A stretch of 64,000 nt of DNA from assembly GCA_020723305.1 (NCBI GenBank), contig DYJC01000009.1:149216-213215 (forward strand), written 5' to 3'. The position numbers and the translations under genes are program-made. Origin of the DNA: Desulfosudis oleivorans (GTDB taxonomy: Bacteria > Desulfobacterota > Desulfobacteria > Desulfobacterales > SURF-7). The first letter of the stretch is position 1; each line of letters starts with the position of its first letter. The notes under the pieces are model-generated. The model was not told where the DNA came from. It saw only the letters and a list, made by a program, of their open reading frames with translations, and searched no databases. Shown here in pieces: positions 52,978 through 62,200 of this stretch.

Positions 52978-55080
52978 CTACTCACAATCAGAAGGTTTGT
53001 ATTGACTTGGGTCCCACGTCACTTCACCAGTATAATCACTATTACCCAATTCTCCAGAAATGGAATCCATAGGATTGATGATATCAATCAGAAAGAAGGC
53101 TCCAACTTTCAAAGCATCTTTTGCCTTTTCTATTCCGCTCTTGGGCACTTTAAGGTTGATTTTTGATTCTACACTACCGTCAGGATAAATCTTAGTTTTT
53201 AAATAATTCTTTGCTTTTTCATCGCCATAGACTTTAACACGCGGCCTTTTGAAAGGCGGACGACCAGGCATCACTTTCCCCCAAAGCTTTTTTGTCAACT
53301 TAATTACTGGAATCAAGCCCTCTGGATCAATTTCATTGATGGGATTATTCTCAACATACGCATACAGATTGATCCCCCCATCAAGCCCAATCGGATCAGG
53401 CGTTAAATACCTCCCCGTACCCGGATCATAATACCTATAGTAGTTATAATGGAGTCCGGTTTCACTGTCAAAGTACTGGCCTGGGAACCTCAAATTGTTC
53501 ACGATGCTCGACGCTGGATGAACATCGGCTTCTCCAAACGGCTTGTACACCGCCTCCCAGACCACGGTTTCGTTTTGGTCGATCAGGGCTTCGGGGGTGC
53601 CGAGGCGGTCGTTCATGTAATAATAGATTGCAGGGCTGCCGGATTCCGGGATATCCACCTTGGCCAGTCTTGCACTGCCACGGTAGAGGTACTCGGTATG
53701 GATGGTTCCGGTTCCGTCACTTTCGGCAACCAGATTGTCTTGAAAATCATAGATAAACCAGGTGGTCACACCTCCGGCTGTTTTCTTTACCCGCTGGCCA
53801 AGGCCATTATATTGATATTGGCCCAGAACATTCGCGCCTTCCTCTGCTTTGACAAGCTGGTTGTTCTGGTTGTAGGTGAACACGCGGCTGCCTTTGGCTG
53901 TGGTGTTCCCGGCTGCATCCAGGGTGTACGCAACCGTCTTCTGCTTGGGGGCTCCGGTGATTCCGTCATTCCAGTTTGAGACCACCGAACTCATTCGGCT
54001 GGTTCCGGAGGCGTAGTTATAGGTATCTGTGATTCCGGACATGGTTTGGGTTCGGCGGTTGTATACATCATCATAGGTATAGTTTATGGTGCCGTTTCCA
54101 AACGGGCCTGTTGCTTCGGTCAACCGGTTCAGGGCATCGTAGGTGAACGTCCGGTTGTACCAGGGTGTTCCGGTGGATGTTACGGTTTCCAGATTGCCGT
54201 TGGCATCATAGGTAAAGGTGCGTTCCTTGGGTGCGCCGGGATTGGCTGTGGTGATTCGTCCTGCAAAGTCGTACTGGTTGGTAACCGTGCTGTTTGTGTT
54301 ATCCGCATTGGGCCGGGTCATGCCTTTGGATTGTCCAAAGGGACGGTATTCCAGGTTGTCGGATAGAACCGTTGTTTCGGCATTGTAGGATGTTTCCACC
54401 TTTCGGGTGCTGCAGTTGCAATCGTTTAAGGTAAAATCCATGGTACGGCCCGTGGGATAGGTCATATGAGATACCCGTCCGGCCGGGGTGAACGTCCGGG
54501 ACAGGGTAAATGGATGACCGTCGATGGTGCTGGTTTTTTCAAATGCCCGTCCCCGGTTGTTGTATTTGAACAAGGTGGAGCCGGTCGGATCGGTCATGCC
54601 GGTCTGTCTGCCGATACCGAAGTTCTCTCCGGCAATGAACGTATCATAGGTGTAGGCCACAGACCAGGCGGTCTGGGTTCCGAACGTTGGATAATGAACA
54701 TCCGTCAGCCGGGAGAGTTCGTCGTATTCATATTCAACCGCAATGCCGCGGGCATCGGTTTTCCTTTGGAGGTTCCCGGCTGGATCATAGATATAGGCGG
54801 TTGTCCCGCTGTCCGGAGAGGTCTCCTGAACCACGCGGGCCATGTCGTCAAAGGTATGGACCGTGTCATGGCCTTCGGCGTTCAGAACCGATACCAGGTT
54901 CCCGTGAAGGTCATACTCATAGCTGGTTGTAAGGGTTCCGGGCTGGACGGTCACGGAGGGACGGCTGAACACATCCGGTGTGTGGCTGGTGGCGGTGACA
55001 TCAGGGTCAGTGATGAAAAAGAAAAGGGTGTGGTGACATGCTGAACCCAAATCAAATTCTATTTCTATGTCATGATTCAA
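52978..55080 (-). CDS. Displaced rhs fragment C (5'-truncated core plus tip C)
   Basis: The 700-residue frame has about 20 unrelated residues at the start, then rhs/YD-repeat core from about 55010 (YDLHGNLVSV, FTYDANGNL and many YD repeats). It ends in the conserved rhs-associated core ([14 protein letters not shown]...NEIDPEGL) and a 116-residue tip (52978-53328). The tip is basic at first (GRPPFKRPRVKVYGDEKAKN), has a hydrophobic stretch VGAFFLIDIIN and ends PSDCE; its activity is unknown. The 5' end of the ancestral rhs is lost, so it has no export region. The core is collinear with copies A and B without net indels. Confidence 0.8.
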   Translation of the reverse strand: MNHDIEIEFDLGSACHHTLFFFITDPDVTATSHTPDVFSRPSVTVQPGTLTTSYEYDLHGNLVSVLNAEGHDTVHTFDDMARVVQETSPDSGTTAYIYDPAGNLQRKTDARGIAVEYEYDELSRLTDVHYPTFGTQTAWSVAYTYDTFIAGENFGIGRQTGMTDPTGSTLFKYNNRGRAFEKTSTIDGHPFTLSRTFTPAGRVSHMTYPTGRTMDFTLNDCNCSTRKVETSYNAETTVLSDNLEYRPFGQSKGMTRPNADNTNSTVTNQYDFAGRITTANPGAPKERTFTYDANGNLETVTSTGTPWYNRTFTYDALNRLTEATGPFGNGTINYTYDDVYNRRTQTMSGITDTYNYASGTSRMSSVVSNWNDGITGAPKQKTVAYTLDAAGNTTAKGSRVFTYNQNNQLVKAEEGANVLGQYQYNGLGQRVKKTAGGVTTWFIYDFQDNLVAESDGTGTIHTEYLYRGSARLAKVDIPESGSPAIYYYMNDRLGTPEALIDQNETVVWEAVYKPFGEADVHPASSIVNNLRFPGQYFDSETGLHYNYYRYYDPGTGRYLTPDPIGLDGGINLYAYVENNPINEIDPEGLIPVIKLTKKLWGKVMPGRPPFKRPRVKVYGDEKAKNYLKTKIYPDGSVESKINLKVPKSGIEKAKDALKVGAFFLIDIINPMDSISGELGNSDYTGEVTWDPSQYKPSDCE
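53335..55010 (-). repeat. Rhs core repeat in fragment C
   Basis: This 1.68-kb block is collinear with 55880-57555 (constant offset 2545) and with 59704-61379 (offset 6369). It is nearly identical to B between about 53.9 and 54.45 kb, and nearly identical to A between about 54.48 and 55.0 kb. Confidence 0.85.
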
Positions 55081-55475
55081 GAATTGACCCTTTGTCTTTT
55101 TTTGTTTTGTAAAAAACGTTTAATCTTTCCTATAAGGCCACTATCTTTAATATGTCCTTCAACAGCATTAAATAAATTAATTACATTATCTGTTAAGCCA
55201 GAATCTTTAAAAGGGACTTTAGGCCTTGCGACTGCGGCATAATCTAAGATAGCTTCTTTTAATCTTTCTAACTGGGCATCTTCAGAAAAAATTTTTATTT
55301 TTATTTTTCCATTATCTAAATAAAACTCTATTGGTACACCCATTTGATCCCAACCAATATATTCTTTATTTTCGATGTCTATTACCTCTAAGCAGGAATT
55401 CAAATCAGATTCTACATCAATCATAAACATCCACTTATCCCTGTCTTGTCCAAAAATGGGGTATTTTATTACCAT
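55077..55475 (-). CDS. Candidate immunity protein B
   Basis: The 132-residue cytosolic protein starts at an ATG (55475) within the stop region of rhs fragment B (ATGGTAA overlap, with GGGAGG as ribosome-binding site). It begins MVIKYPIFGQDRDKWMFMID. It has a beta-rich N-terminal half (VIDIENKEYIGWDQMGVPIE) and a basic C-terminus. The coupling with fragment B suggests an immunity protein. I recognise no family. Confidence 0.65.
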   Translation of the reverse strand: MVIKYPIFGQDRDKWMFMIDVESDLNSCLEVIDIENKEYIGWDQMGVPIEFYLDNGKIKIKIFSEDAQLERLKEAILDYAAVARPKVPFKDSGLTDNVINLFNAVEGHIKDSGLIGKIKRFLQNKKRQRVNS

Positions 55476-58400
55476 CCTCCCTCCCATGGTCTATGTTTTG
55501 ATATTCCTGGACGACGATGATAATGTGGACGTCTTCCAAGTGGATTCGTTGAATTACGATCACCAAATAGATTAAATCTCAAATCAGCTGTTTTTGCCCC
55601 TTGTTTAGTGAGCGTAATTTCGCCACCTTTCCAACCCACTGTTGGTCCAGTTTTAGCAGCCCAGCCATTTAGCGAATATGCTATTGATAAAGCAGCAAAT
55701 GTATAGTCAGAAGTCTCTGGAGTCCAAAGTGATGAAATGATACCTCCAGTCCAGGCCCCTGCTTTTTCCCATCCAGAAGCGCATGGATCAATAGTTATAT
55801 TTGCATAATATTCTGTAGCAGACTGACCATATCCTTCTCCTGCAGGAATACCAAATAAAAGCCCTTCTTGATCAATCAGATTAATGGGATTATTTAACAC
55901 ATAAGCATACAAATTAATCCCACCATCAAGCCCAATCGGATCAGGCGTCAAATACCTCCCCGTCCCTGGATCATAATACCGATGGTAGTTATAATGCAGC
56001 CCGGTTTCAGAGTCATAGTACTGGCTCGGGAACCGCAGGTTGTTCACGATGCTCGACGCCGGATGAACATCGGCCTCGCCAAACGGCTTATACACCGCCT
56101 CCCAGACCACGGTCTCGTTTTCATCAATCAGGGCTTCGGGTGTTCCGATGCGGTCGTTCATGTAATAATAGATTGCAGGGCTGCCGGATTCCGGGATATC
56201 CACCTTGGCCAGTCTTGCACTGCCACGGTAGAGGTATTCGGTTTCAACAGAACCGGTGCTGTTTGCCTCGGCAACCAGATTGTCTTGAAAATCGTAAATA
56301 AAATAGGTTGTCACACCTCCGGCTGTTTTCTTTACCCGCTGGCCAAGGCCGTTATATTGATATTGGCCCAGAACATTCGCGCCTTCCTCTGCTTTGACAA
56401 GCTGATTGTTCTGGTTGTAGGTGAACACGCGGCTGCCTTTGGCTGTTGTGTTCCCGGCTGCATCAAGGGTGTAAGCAACCGTCTTCTGCTTGGGGGCGCC
56501 GGTGATTCCGTCATTCCAGTTTGAGACCACCGAACTCATTCGGCTGGTTCCGGAGGCGTAGTTATAGGTATCTGTGATTCCGGACATGGTTTGGGTTCGG
56601 CGGTTGTATACATCATCATAGGTATAGTTTATGGTGCCGTTTCCAAACGGGCCTGTTGCTTCGGTCAACCGGTTCAGGGCATCGTAGGTGAACGTCCGGT
56701 TGTACCAGGGTGTTCCGGTGGATGTTACGGTTTCCAGATTGCCGTTGGCATCATAGGTAAAGGTGCGTTCCTTGGGTGCGCCGGGATTGGCTGTGGTGAT
56801 TCGTCCTGCAAAGTCGTACTGGTTGGTAACCGTGCTGTTTGTGTTATCCGCATTGGGCCGGGTCATGCCTTTGGATTGTCCAAAGGGACGGTATTCCAGG
56901 TTGTCGGATAGAACCGTTGTTTCGGCATTGTAGGATGTTTCCACCTTTCGGGTGCTGCAGTTGCAATCGTTTAAGGTAAAATCCATGGTACGGCCCGTGG
57001 GATAGGTCATATGGGATACCCGTCCGGCCGAGGTGAACGTCCGGGACATGGTAAAGGGCTGGTTATCGATAGTACTGGTTTTCTCAAATGCCCTTCCCTG
57101 GTTGTTGTATTTGAAGGTTGTGGAGCCGGTTGGATCGGTCATCCCGGTCTGTCTTCCGATTCCATAGTTTTCGCCTGCCTGGAACGTATCATAGGTATAG
57201 GCAATGGAATAGGCGGTCTGGGTTCCGGAGGTTGGATAGTGGATATCGGTAAGTCGTGATAGTTCGTCATATTCATATTCAACCGCAATGCCCTTGGCAT
57301 CGGTTTTCCATCGTAAAGCTCCTGCCTCATCATAGGTATATTTTGTTGTCCCGCTGTCCGGAGAGGTCTCCTGAACCACGCGGGCCATGTCGTCAAAGGT
57401 ATGGACCGTGTCATGGCCTTCGGCGTTCAGCACGGATACCAGGTTCCCGTGAAGGTCATATTCATAACTGGTTGTAAGGGTTCCGGGCTGAACGGTCACG
57501 GACGGGCGGTTGAACACATCCGGCGTGTGGCTGGTGGTGTTGCCTCTGGGGTCAATGATGGTGGTTACATTACCGGCATCATCATAGTTATACTGGGTAT
57601 AGGTGTTGTCCGGCTGGATCTCCCGGTACGGCATTCCCGGATAGAGGGGATGCTGATAGGACCAGTTGGTGACCTTGGTCAGGGTGTTGTCTGCTTCATG
57701 ATAGGCTTTTTCCGTCAGGTGGCCGTTGGCATCGTAGGTAAAGGCGATGTAGCTGCCTTCGCCGTCGGTTATGGTATCCAGAAGCCCGGTGCTGGTCTTG
57801 TACTCATAGGTGTGGGGCACGCCGTCTTCGCTGGTGCTGGTCTCCAGGAGTCCGGCCAGGTTGTAATCCCTGGTTTCTGTGCTGTTGTCCGGATGGAGAA
57901 TGGCGGTTACCCGTCCTCTTCCGTCATACGTGAAACCGGTGTTGAGGTTGTTCACATCGGTAATCGTTCCGGCAAATCCGGCGGCATCGTAATCGGAAAA
58001 AACCGTGTCGCCCACCAGAGGCCGGGTCAGGGTGAGAAGGTTGCCGGTTGTTGGATCATAGGTGTACGCGGTGATATCCCCGTCTCCGGCCAGGGGGCCG
58101 TTCACGGAAAGGATCTGCCCCTTGCTGTTATAGGTGATCAATGTGACATACTCGTAAGGGACAACCGCTCCGGTCTGGTCTTTGGTGTATCCTTTTTCAA
58201 TCACCCGGTATGGCAGAAGGGTCGGGTTTTCATTGTACACGGCTGGATTGTCATTGGCGTCATTGGGATCATCATAATCCCAGACCGTGACCTTGTCCCC
58301 GCTGGTGTTCAGCACGCTGGGCTCTGTCCGGGTCAGGACTGCGCTCCTGTCCGGATGCCAGGTAAGGGAGATGGCTCTTTCATAGTCCGAGCCAAAACCC

Positions 58401-58585
58401 AGGATAATCTCCTGCGGGTTGCCGGATGCATCGTGGTTCTGGAATTGGTCGATACGGCCGTTGGTGTATCCCACCTGGGTGGAACCCTTCCTTTTATAAA
58501 AGGTTGAGTAGAGGAGTGCGAAACCCAGCAAATAAATAGTATTGCATCCGTATCGTGTGTTCTGTTTTCTGATGTTGTTCAGCAT
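55469..58585 (-). CDS. Displaced rhs fragment B (5'-truncated core plus tip B)
   Basis: The 1038-residue frame begins with about 35 residues coded by repeat R2, then goes on in frame into rhs core at about 58476 (YTNGRIDQFQNHDASG). YD repeats and the rhs-associated core end at NLIDQEGL. The tip (55469-55873, 134 residues) contains GWKGGEITLTKQGAKTADLR and ends with a His-rich motif RPHYHRRPGISKHRPWEGGW that suggests a nuclease-like or other metal-dependent enzyme; the family is not certain. The final core motif reads DQEGL instead of DPxGL. It lacks the export region seen in copy A, but a hydrophobic stretch from R2 (NTIYLLGFALLYS) sits at its N-terminus. Confidence 0.8.
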   Translation of the reverse strand: MLNNIRKQNTRYGCNTIYLLGFALLYSTFYKRKGSTQVGYTNGRIDQFQNHDASGNPQEIILGFGSDYERAISLTWHPDRSAVLTRTEPSVLNTSGDKVTVWDYDDPNDANDNPAVYNENPTLLPYRVIEKGYTKDQTGAVVPYEYVTLITYNSKGQILSVNGPLAGDGDITAYTYDPTTGNLLTLTRPLVGDTVFSDYDAAGFAGTITDVNNLNTGFTYDGRGRVTAILHPDNSTETRDYNLAGLLETSTSEDGVPHTYEYKTSTGLLDTITDGEGSYIAFTYDANGHLTEKAYHEADNTLTKVTNWSYQHPLYPGMPYREIQPDNTYTQYNYDDAGNVTTIIDPRGNTTSHTPDVFNRPSVTVQPGTLTTSYEYDLHGNLVSVLNAEGHDTVHTFDDMARVVQETSPDSGTTKYTYDEAGALRWKTDAKGIAVEYEYDELSRLTDIHYPTSGTQTAYSIAYTYDTFQAGENYGIGRQTGMTDPTGSTTFKYNNQGRAFEKTSTIDNQPFTMSRTFTSAGRVSHMTYPTGRTMDFTLNDCNCSTRKVETSYNAETTVLSDNLEYRPFGQSKGMTRPNADNTNSTVTNQYDFAGRITTANPGAPKERTFTYDANGNLETVTSTGTPWYNRTFTYDALNRLTEATGPFGNGTINYTYDDVYNRRTQTMSGITDTYNYASGTSRMSSVVSNWNDGITGAPKQKTVAYTLDAAGNTTAKGSRVFTYNQNNQLVKAEEGANVLGQYQYNGLGQRVKKTAGGVTTYFIYDFQDNLVAEANSTGSVETEYLYRGSARLAKVDIPESGSPAIYYYMNDRIGTPEALIDENETVVWEAVYKPFGEADVHPASSIVNNLRFPSQYYDSETGLHYNYHRYYDPGTGRYLTPDPIGLDGGINLYAYVLNNPINLIDQEGLLFGIPAGEGYGQSATEYYANITIDPCASGWEKAGAWTGGIISSLWTPETSDYTFAALSIAYSLNGWAAKTGPTVGWKGGEITLTKQGAKTADLRFNLFGDRNSTNPLGRRPHYHRRPGISKHRPWEGGW
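55880..58476 (-). repeat. Rhs core repeat in fragment B
   Basis: This 2.6-kb block is collinear with 59704-62300 in copy A (constant offset 3824, no net indel). It is almost identical from about 57.33 to 58.47 kb and more diverged from 55.9 to 57.3 kb. Confidence 0.88.
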
Positions 58586-58658
58586 GAATGATTCGTTTTT
58601 TTTAATTCGTTTTGTCCGGTTCCGGAATGTTGGGGATCATTTCATTCATCCCAACAAG
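58501..58658 (-). repeat. Repeat R2, degenerate copy of R1
   Basis: It aligns with R1 along its length: AGGTTGAGTAGAGGAGTGCG then AAACCCAGCA (left), TGTTCAGCAT in the middle, and CATTTCATTCATCCCAACA at the right. It lies between rhs core B (ending about 58476) and immunity A. It supplies the ATG at 58585 and the first 30 or so codons of the fragment B frame. Confidence 0.65.
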
Positions 58659-58806
58659 CTCCTTTAAAACAATCTTTTTGAGCCAGAAAACGTCGTTTTA
58701 AGGTCGAAAAACCGCACTGTTTTAAATAGAACCCCGTGTCATGCCAATTATCTATCTGGCTTGGTGCGAGCTTACTTCACATGTCATTATTTAAGCCCCC
58801 CTTTTT

Positions 58807-59241
58807 TTATTTGTTTTCCAGAATCGAAGAACTGGTTGAAATTATTACTGCCGGTTCTCTTACTCGAAATAACACTTTCGTATAATGGTGCACTGTGTGG
58901 GCATGAAATAATGACCCTTTAATTATCACTTTATGGTTAAGGTATTTTTTTTTAAAAACTTTGTAGCTGAATAATTTTGAAAATAATATGATTTGAATTT
59001 CTTTTATTTCTTTCACTGAGCCACTAAATTCATCTCCTACTACATCTATAGGAGTATCTACTCTTAATACCAAAACATCTTCTTGCTTGTTTGTATTTGG
59101 ATTGAAAAATTGTCTTTTAACTATTTCACCAGATAATTCAACCACTTTTGGTTCTGTCAAAAATTCTTTTGAAAAACCATTCCTTATGAAAAAAGAAAAA
59201 ACTATAATTAAACAAATGTTTAAACATATAACTCTTTTCAT
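58807..59241 (-). CDS. DUF4431-like periplasmic protein, candidate immunity protein A
   Basis: The 144-residue protein has a signal peptide (VICLNICLIIVFSFFIRNGF), so it goes to the periplasm. The middle and end resemble DUF4431: VVELSGEIVKRQFFNPNTNK near 32, LVLRVDTPIDVVGDEF near 56, KEIQIILFSK and KVIIKGSLFHAHTVHHYTKV near 101-120 (family pattern GxLFxAHTxHHxxxVL). It lies 36 bp after rhs copy A, whose tip has a predicted peptidoglycan-acting domain. A periplasmic immunity protein would fit that. Confidence 0.7.
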   Translation of the reverse strand: MKRVICLNICLIIVFSFFIRNGFSKEFLTEPKVVELSGEIVKRQFFNPNTNKQEDVLVLRVDTPIDVVGDEFSGSVKEIKEIQIILFSKLFSYKVFKKKYLNHKVIIKGSLFHAHTVHHYTKVLFRVREPAVIISTSSSILENK

Positions 59242-59277
59242 TATTTACCTCTCTAAGTTGTAAAAAAAAAACAATTT

Positions 59278-62200
59278 CTACTCGGGGCAGGATTTCGGTA
59301 CCACTGTTCCTTCTTTCCAACCTTCGAATTTCTTTATGGCTTCGGATAGGCTATCAACCTGTTCACTCACTTTTTTATCTGCATCAATCCCAAGCTTCTT
59401 TAAAAAACCGACATAATCATCGGGACTATTGTAATCATCAACGGGGGCATACTTTGCAATTGCATCTTTAACAGTATAATCACTATATTTAGTCTTAAGT
59501 AATTCTTGTAAAGCTTTCATTCCAGCTCCCTCTGTGGGGAATTTTGCGAATTTACTTGAGGAAGACTTACCTATAGCACCATGATTTTTAGCCCAATCCC
59601 CGTATATTATATTACCAGGATTATTTGTTCTCCAAGCCAAAGAACCGTCCGTTTTAATATAAGTGTCATATACTTCGGATAAAAGTCCCCATAGATCTAT
59701 CAGGTTAATTGGATTATTTGAAACATAAGCATACAAATTAATCCCACCATCAAGCCCAATCGGATCAGGCGTCAAATACCTCCCCGTCCCTGGATCATAA
59801 TACCGATGGTAGTTATAATGCAGCCCGGTTTCAGAGTCATAGTACTGGCCCGGCAACCGCAGGTTGTTCACAATACTCGATGCCGGATGAACATCGGCTT
59901 CGCCAAACGGCTTATACACCGCCTCCCAGACCACGGTCTCGTTTTGGTCGATCAGGGCTTCGGGGGTGCCGAGACGATCATTCATGTAATAATAGATTGC
60001 AGGGCTGCCGGATTCCGGGATATCGACCTTGGCCAGTCTTGCACTGCCGCGATAGAGGTATTCGGTTGTAACAGAACCGGTGCTGTTTGCCTCGGCAACC
60101 AGATTGTCCAAGAAATCATACACAAAGTAGGTGGTCACTCCGCCTGCGGTCTTCTTAACCCGCTGGCCAAAACCGTTGTACTGGTATTCGCCCAGGGTCG
60201 TTGAACCCTCACTGGCTTTAGTGAGCCGGTTATCCTGGTTATACGTAAAAGTCCGGCTGCCTCTGGCTGTGGTGTTACCGCGGGCATCCAGGGTGTAGGC
60301 AACCGTTTGCTGCTTGGGATCTCCGGTGATTCCATCATTCCAGTTTGAGACCACTGAACTCATTCGGCTGGTTCCGGAGGCGTAGGTATAGGTGTCGATG
60401 ACTCCGGACATGGTCTGGGTATGGCGGTTGTTCACGTTGTCATAGGTGTAGGAGATCGTACCGTTTCCAAACGGGCCTGTTGCTCCGGTCAGCCGGTTCA
60501 GGGCATCGTAGGTGAATGTCCGGTTGTACCAGGGGGTTCCGGCGGAGGCGACATGGGTCAGGTTGCCGTTGGCATCATAGGTAAACGAGCGTTCCTTGGA
60601 TGCGCCGGGATTGGCAACCGTGATCCGTCCGGACAGATCATACTGGTTGGCGATGGAGCTTTCGGTGTTGTCTGCATTGGGCCGGGTCATGCCTTTGGAT
60701 TGACCGAATGGGCGGTATTCCAGGTTGTCGGACAGAACGGTTGTTATGGAATCATAGGTGGTCTCTACCTTTTTCGTGCTGCAGTTGCAGGCGTTCAGGG
60801 TAAAATCCATTGTCCGTCCGCTGGGAGAGACCATGTGGGATACCCGTCCGGCCGGGGTGAACGTCCGGGACAGGGTAAATGGATAGCCGTCGATGGTGCT
60901 GGTTTTTTCAAATGCCCGTCCCCGGTTGTTGTATTTGAACGTGGTGGAACCGGCCGGATCGGTCATGCTGGTCTGTCTGCCGATGCCGTAGTTTTCTCCG
61001 GCAATGAACGTATCATAGGTGTAGGCCACAGACCAGGCGGTCTGGGTTCCGAACGTTGGATAATGAACATCCGTCAGCCGGGAGAGTTCGTCGTATTCAT
61101 ATTCAACCGCAATGCCGCGGGCATCGGTTTTCCTTTGGAGGTTCCCGGCTGGATCATAGATATAGGCGGTTGTCCCGCTGTCCGGAGAGGTCTCCTGAAC
61201 CACGCGGGCCATGTCGTCAAAGGTATGGACCGTGTCATGGCCTTCGGCGTTCAGCACGGATACCAGGTTCCCGTGAAGGTCATATTCATAACTGGTTGTA
61301 AGGGTTCCGGGCTGAACGGTCACGGACGGGCGGTTGAACACATCCGGCGTGTGGCTGGTGGTGTTGCCTCTGGGGTCAATGATGGTGGTTACATTACCGG
61401 CATCATCATAGTTATACTGGGTATAGGTGTTGTCCGGCTGGATCTCCCGGTACGGCATTCCCGGATAGAGGGGATGCTGATAGGACCAGTTGGTGACCTT
61501 GGTCAGGGTGTTGTCTGCTTCATGATAGGCTTTTTCCGTCAGGTGGCCGTTGGCATCGTAGGTAAAGGCGATGTAGCTGCCTTCGCCGTCGGTTATGGTA
61601 TCCAGAAGCCCGGTGCTGGTCTTGTACTCATAGGTGTGGGGCACGCCGTCTTCGCTGGTGCTGGTCTCCAGGAGTCCGGCCAGGTTGTAATCCCTGGTTT
61701 CTGTGCTGTTGTCCGGATGGAGAATGGCGGTTACCCGTCCTCTTCCGTCATACGTGAAACCGGTGTTGAGGTTGTTCACATCGGTAATCGTTCCGGCAAA
61801 TCCGGCGGCATCGTAATCGGAAAAAACCGTGTCGCCCACCAGAGGCCGGGTCAGGGTGAGAAGGTTGCCGGTTGTTGGATCATAGGTGTACGCGGTGATA
61901 TCCCCGTCTCCGGCCAGGGGGCCGTTCACGGAAAGGATCTGCCCCTTGCTGTTATAGGTGATCAATGTGACATACTCGTAAGGGACAACCGCTCCGGTCT
62001 GGTCTTTGGTGTATCCTTTTTCAATCACCCGGTATGGCAGAAGGGTCGGGTTTTCATTGTACACGGCTGGATTGTCATTGGCGTCATTGGGATCATCATA
62101 ATCCCAGACCGTGACCTTGTCTCCGCTGGTGTTCAGAACGCTGGGCTCTGTCCGGGTCAGGACTGCACTCATGTCCGGATGCCAAGTGAGGGAGATGGCT

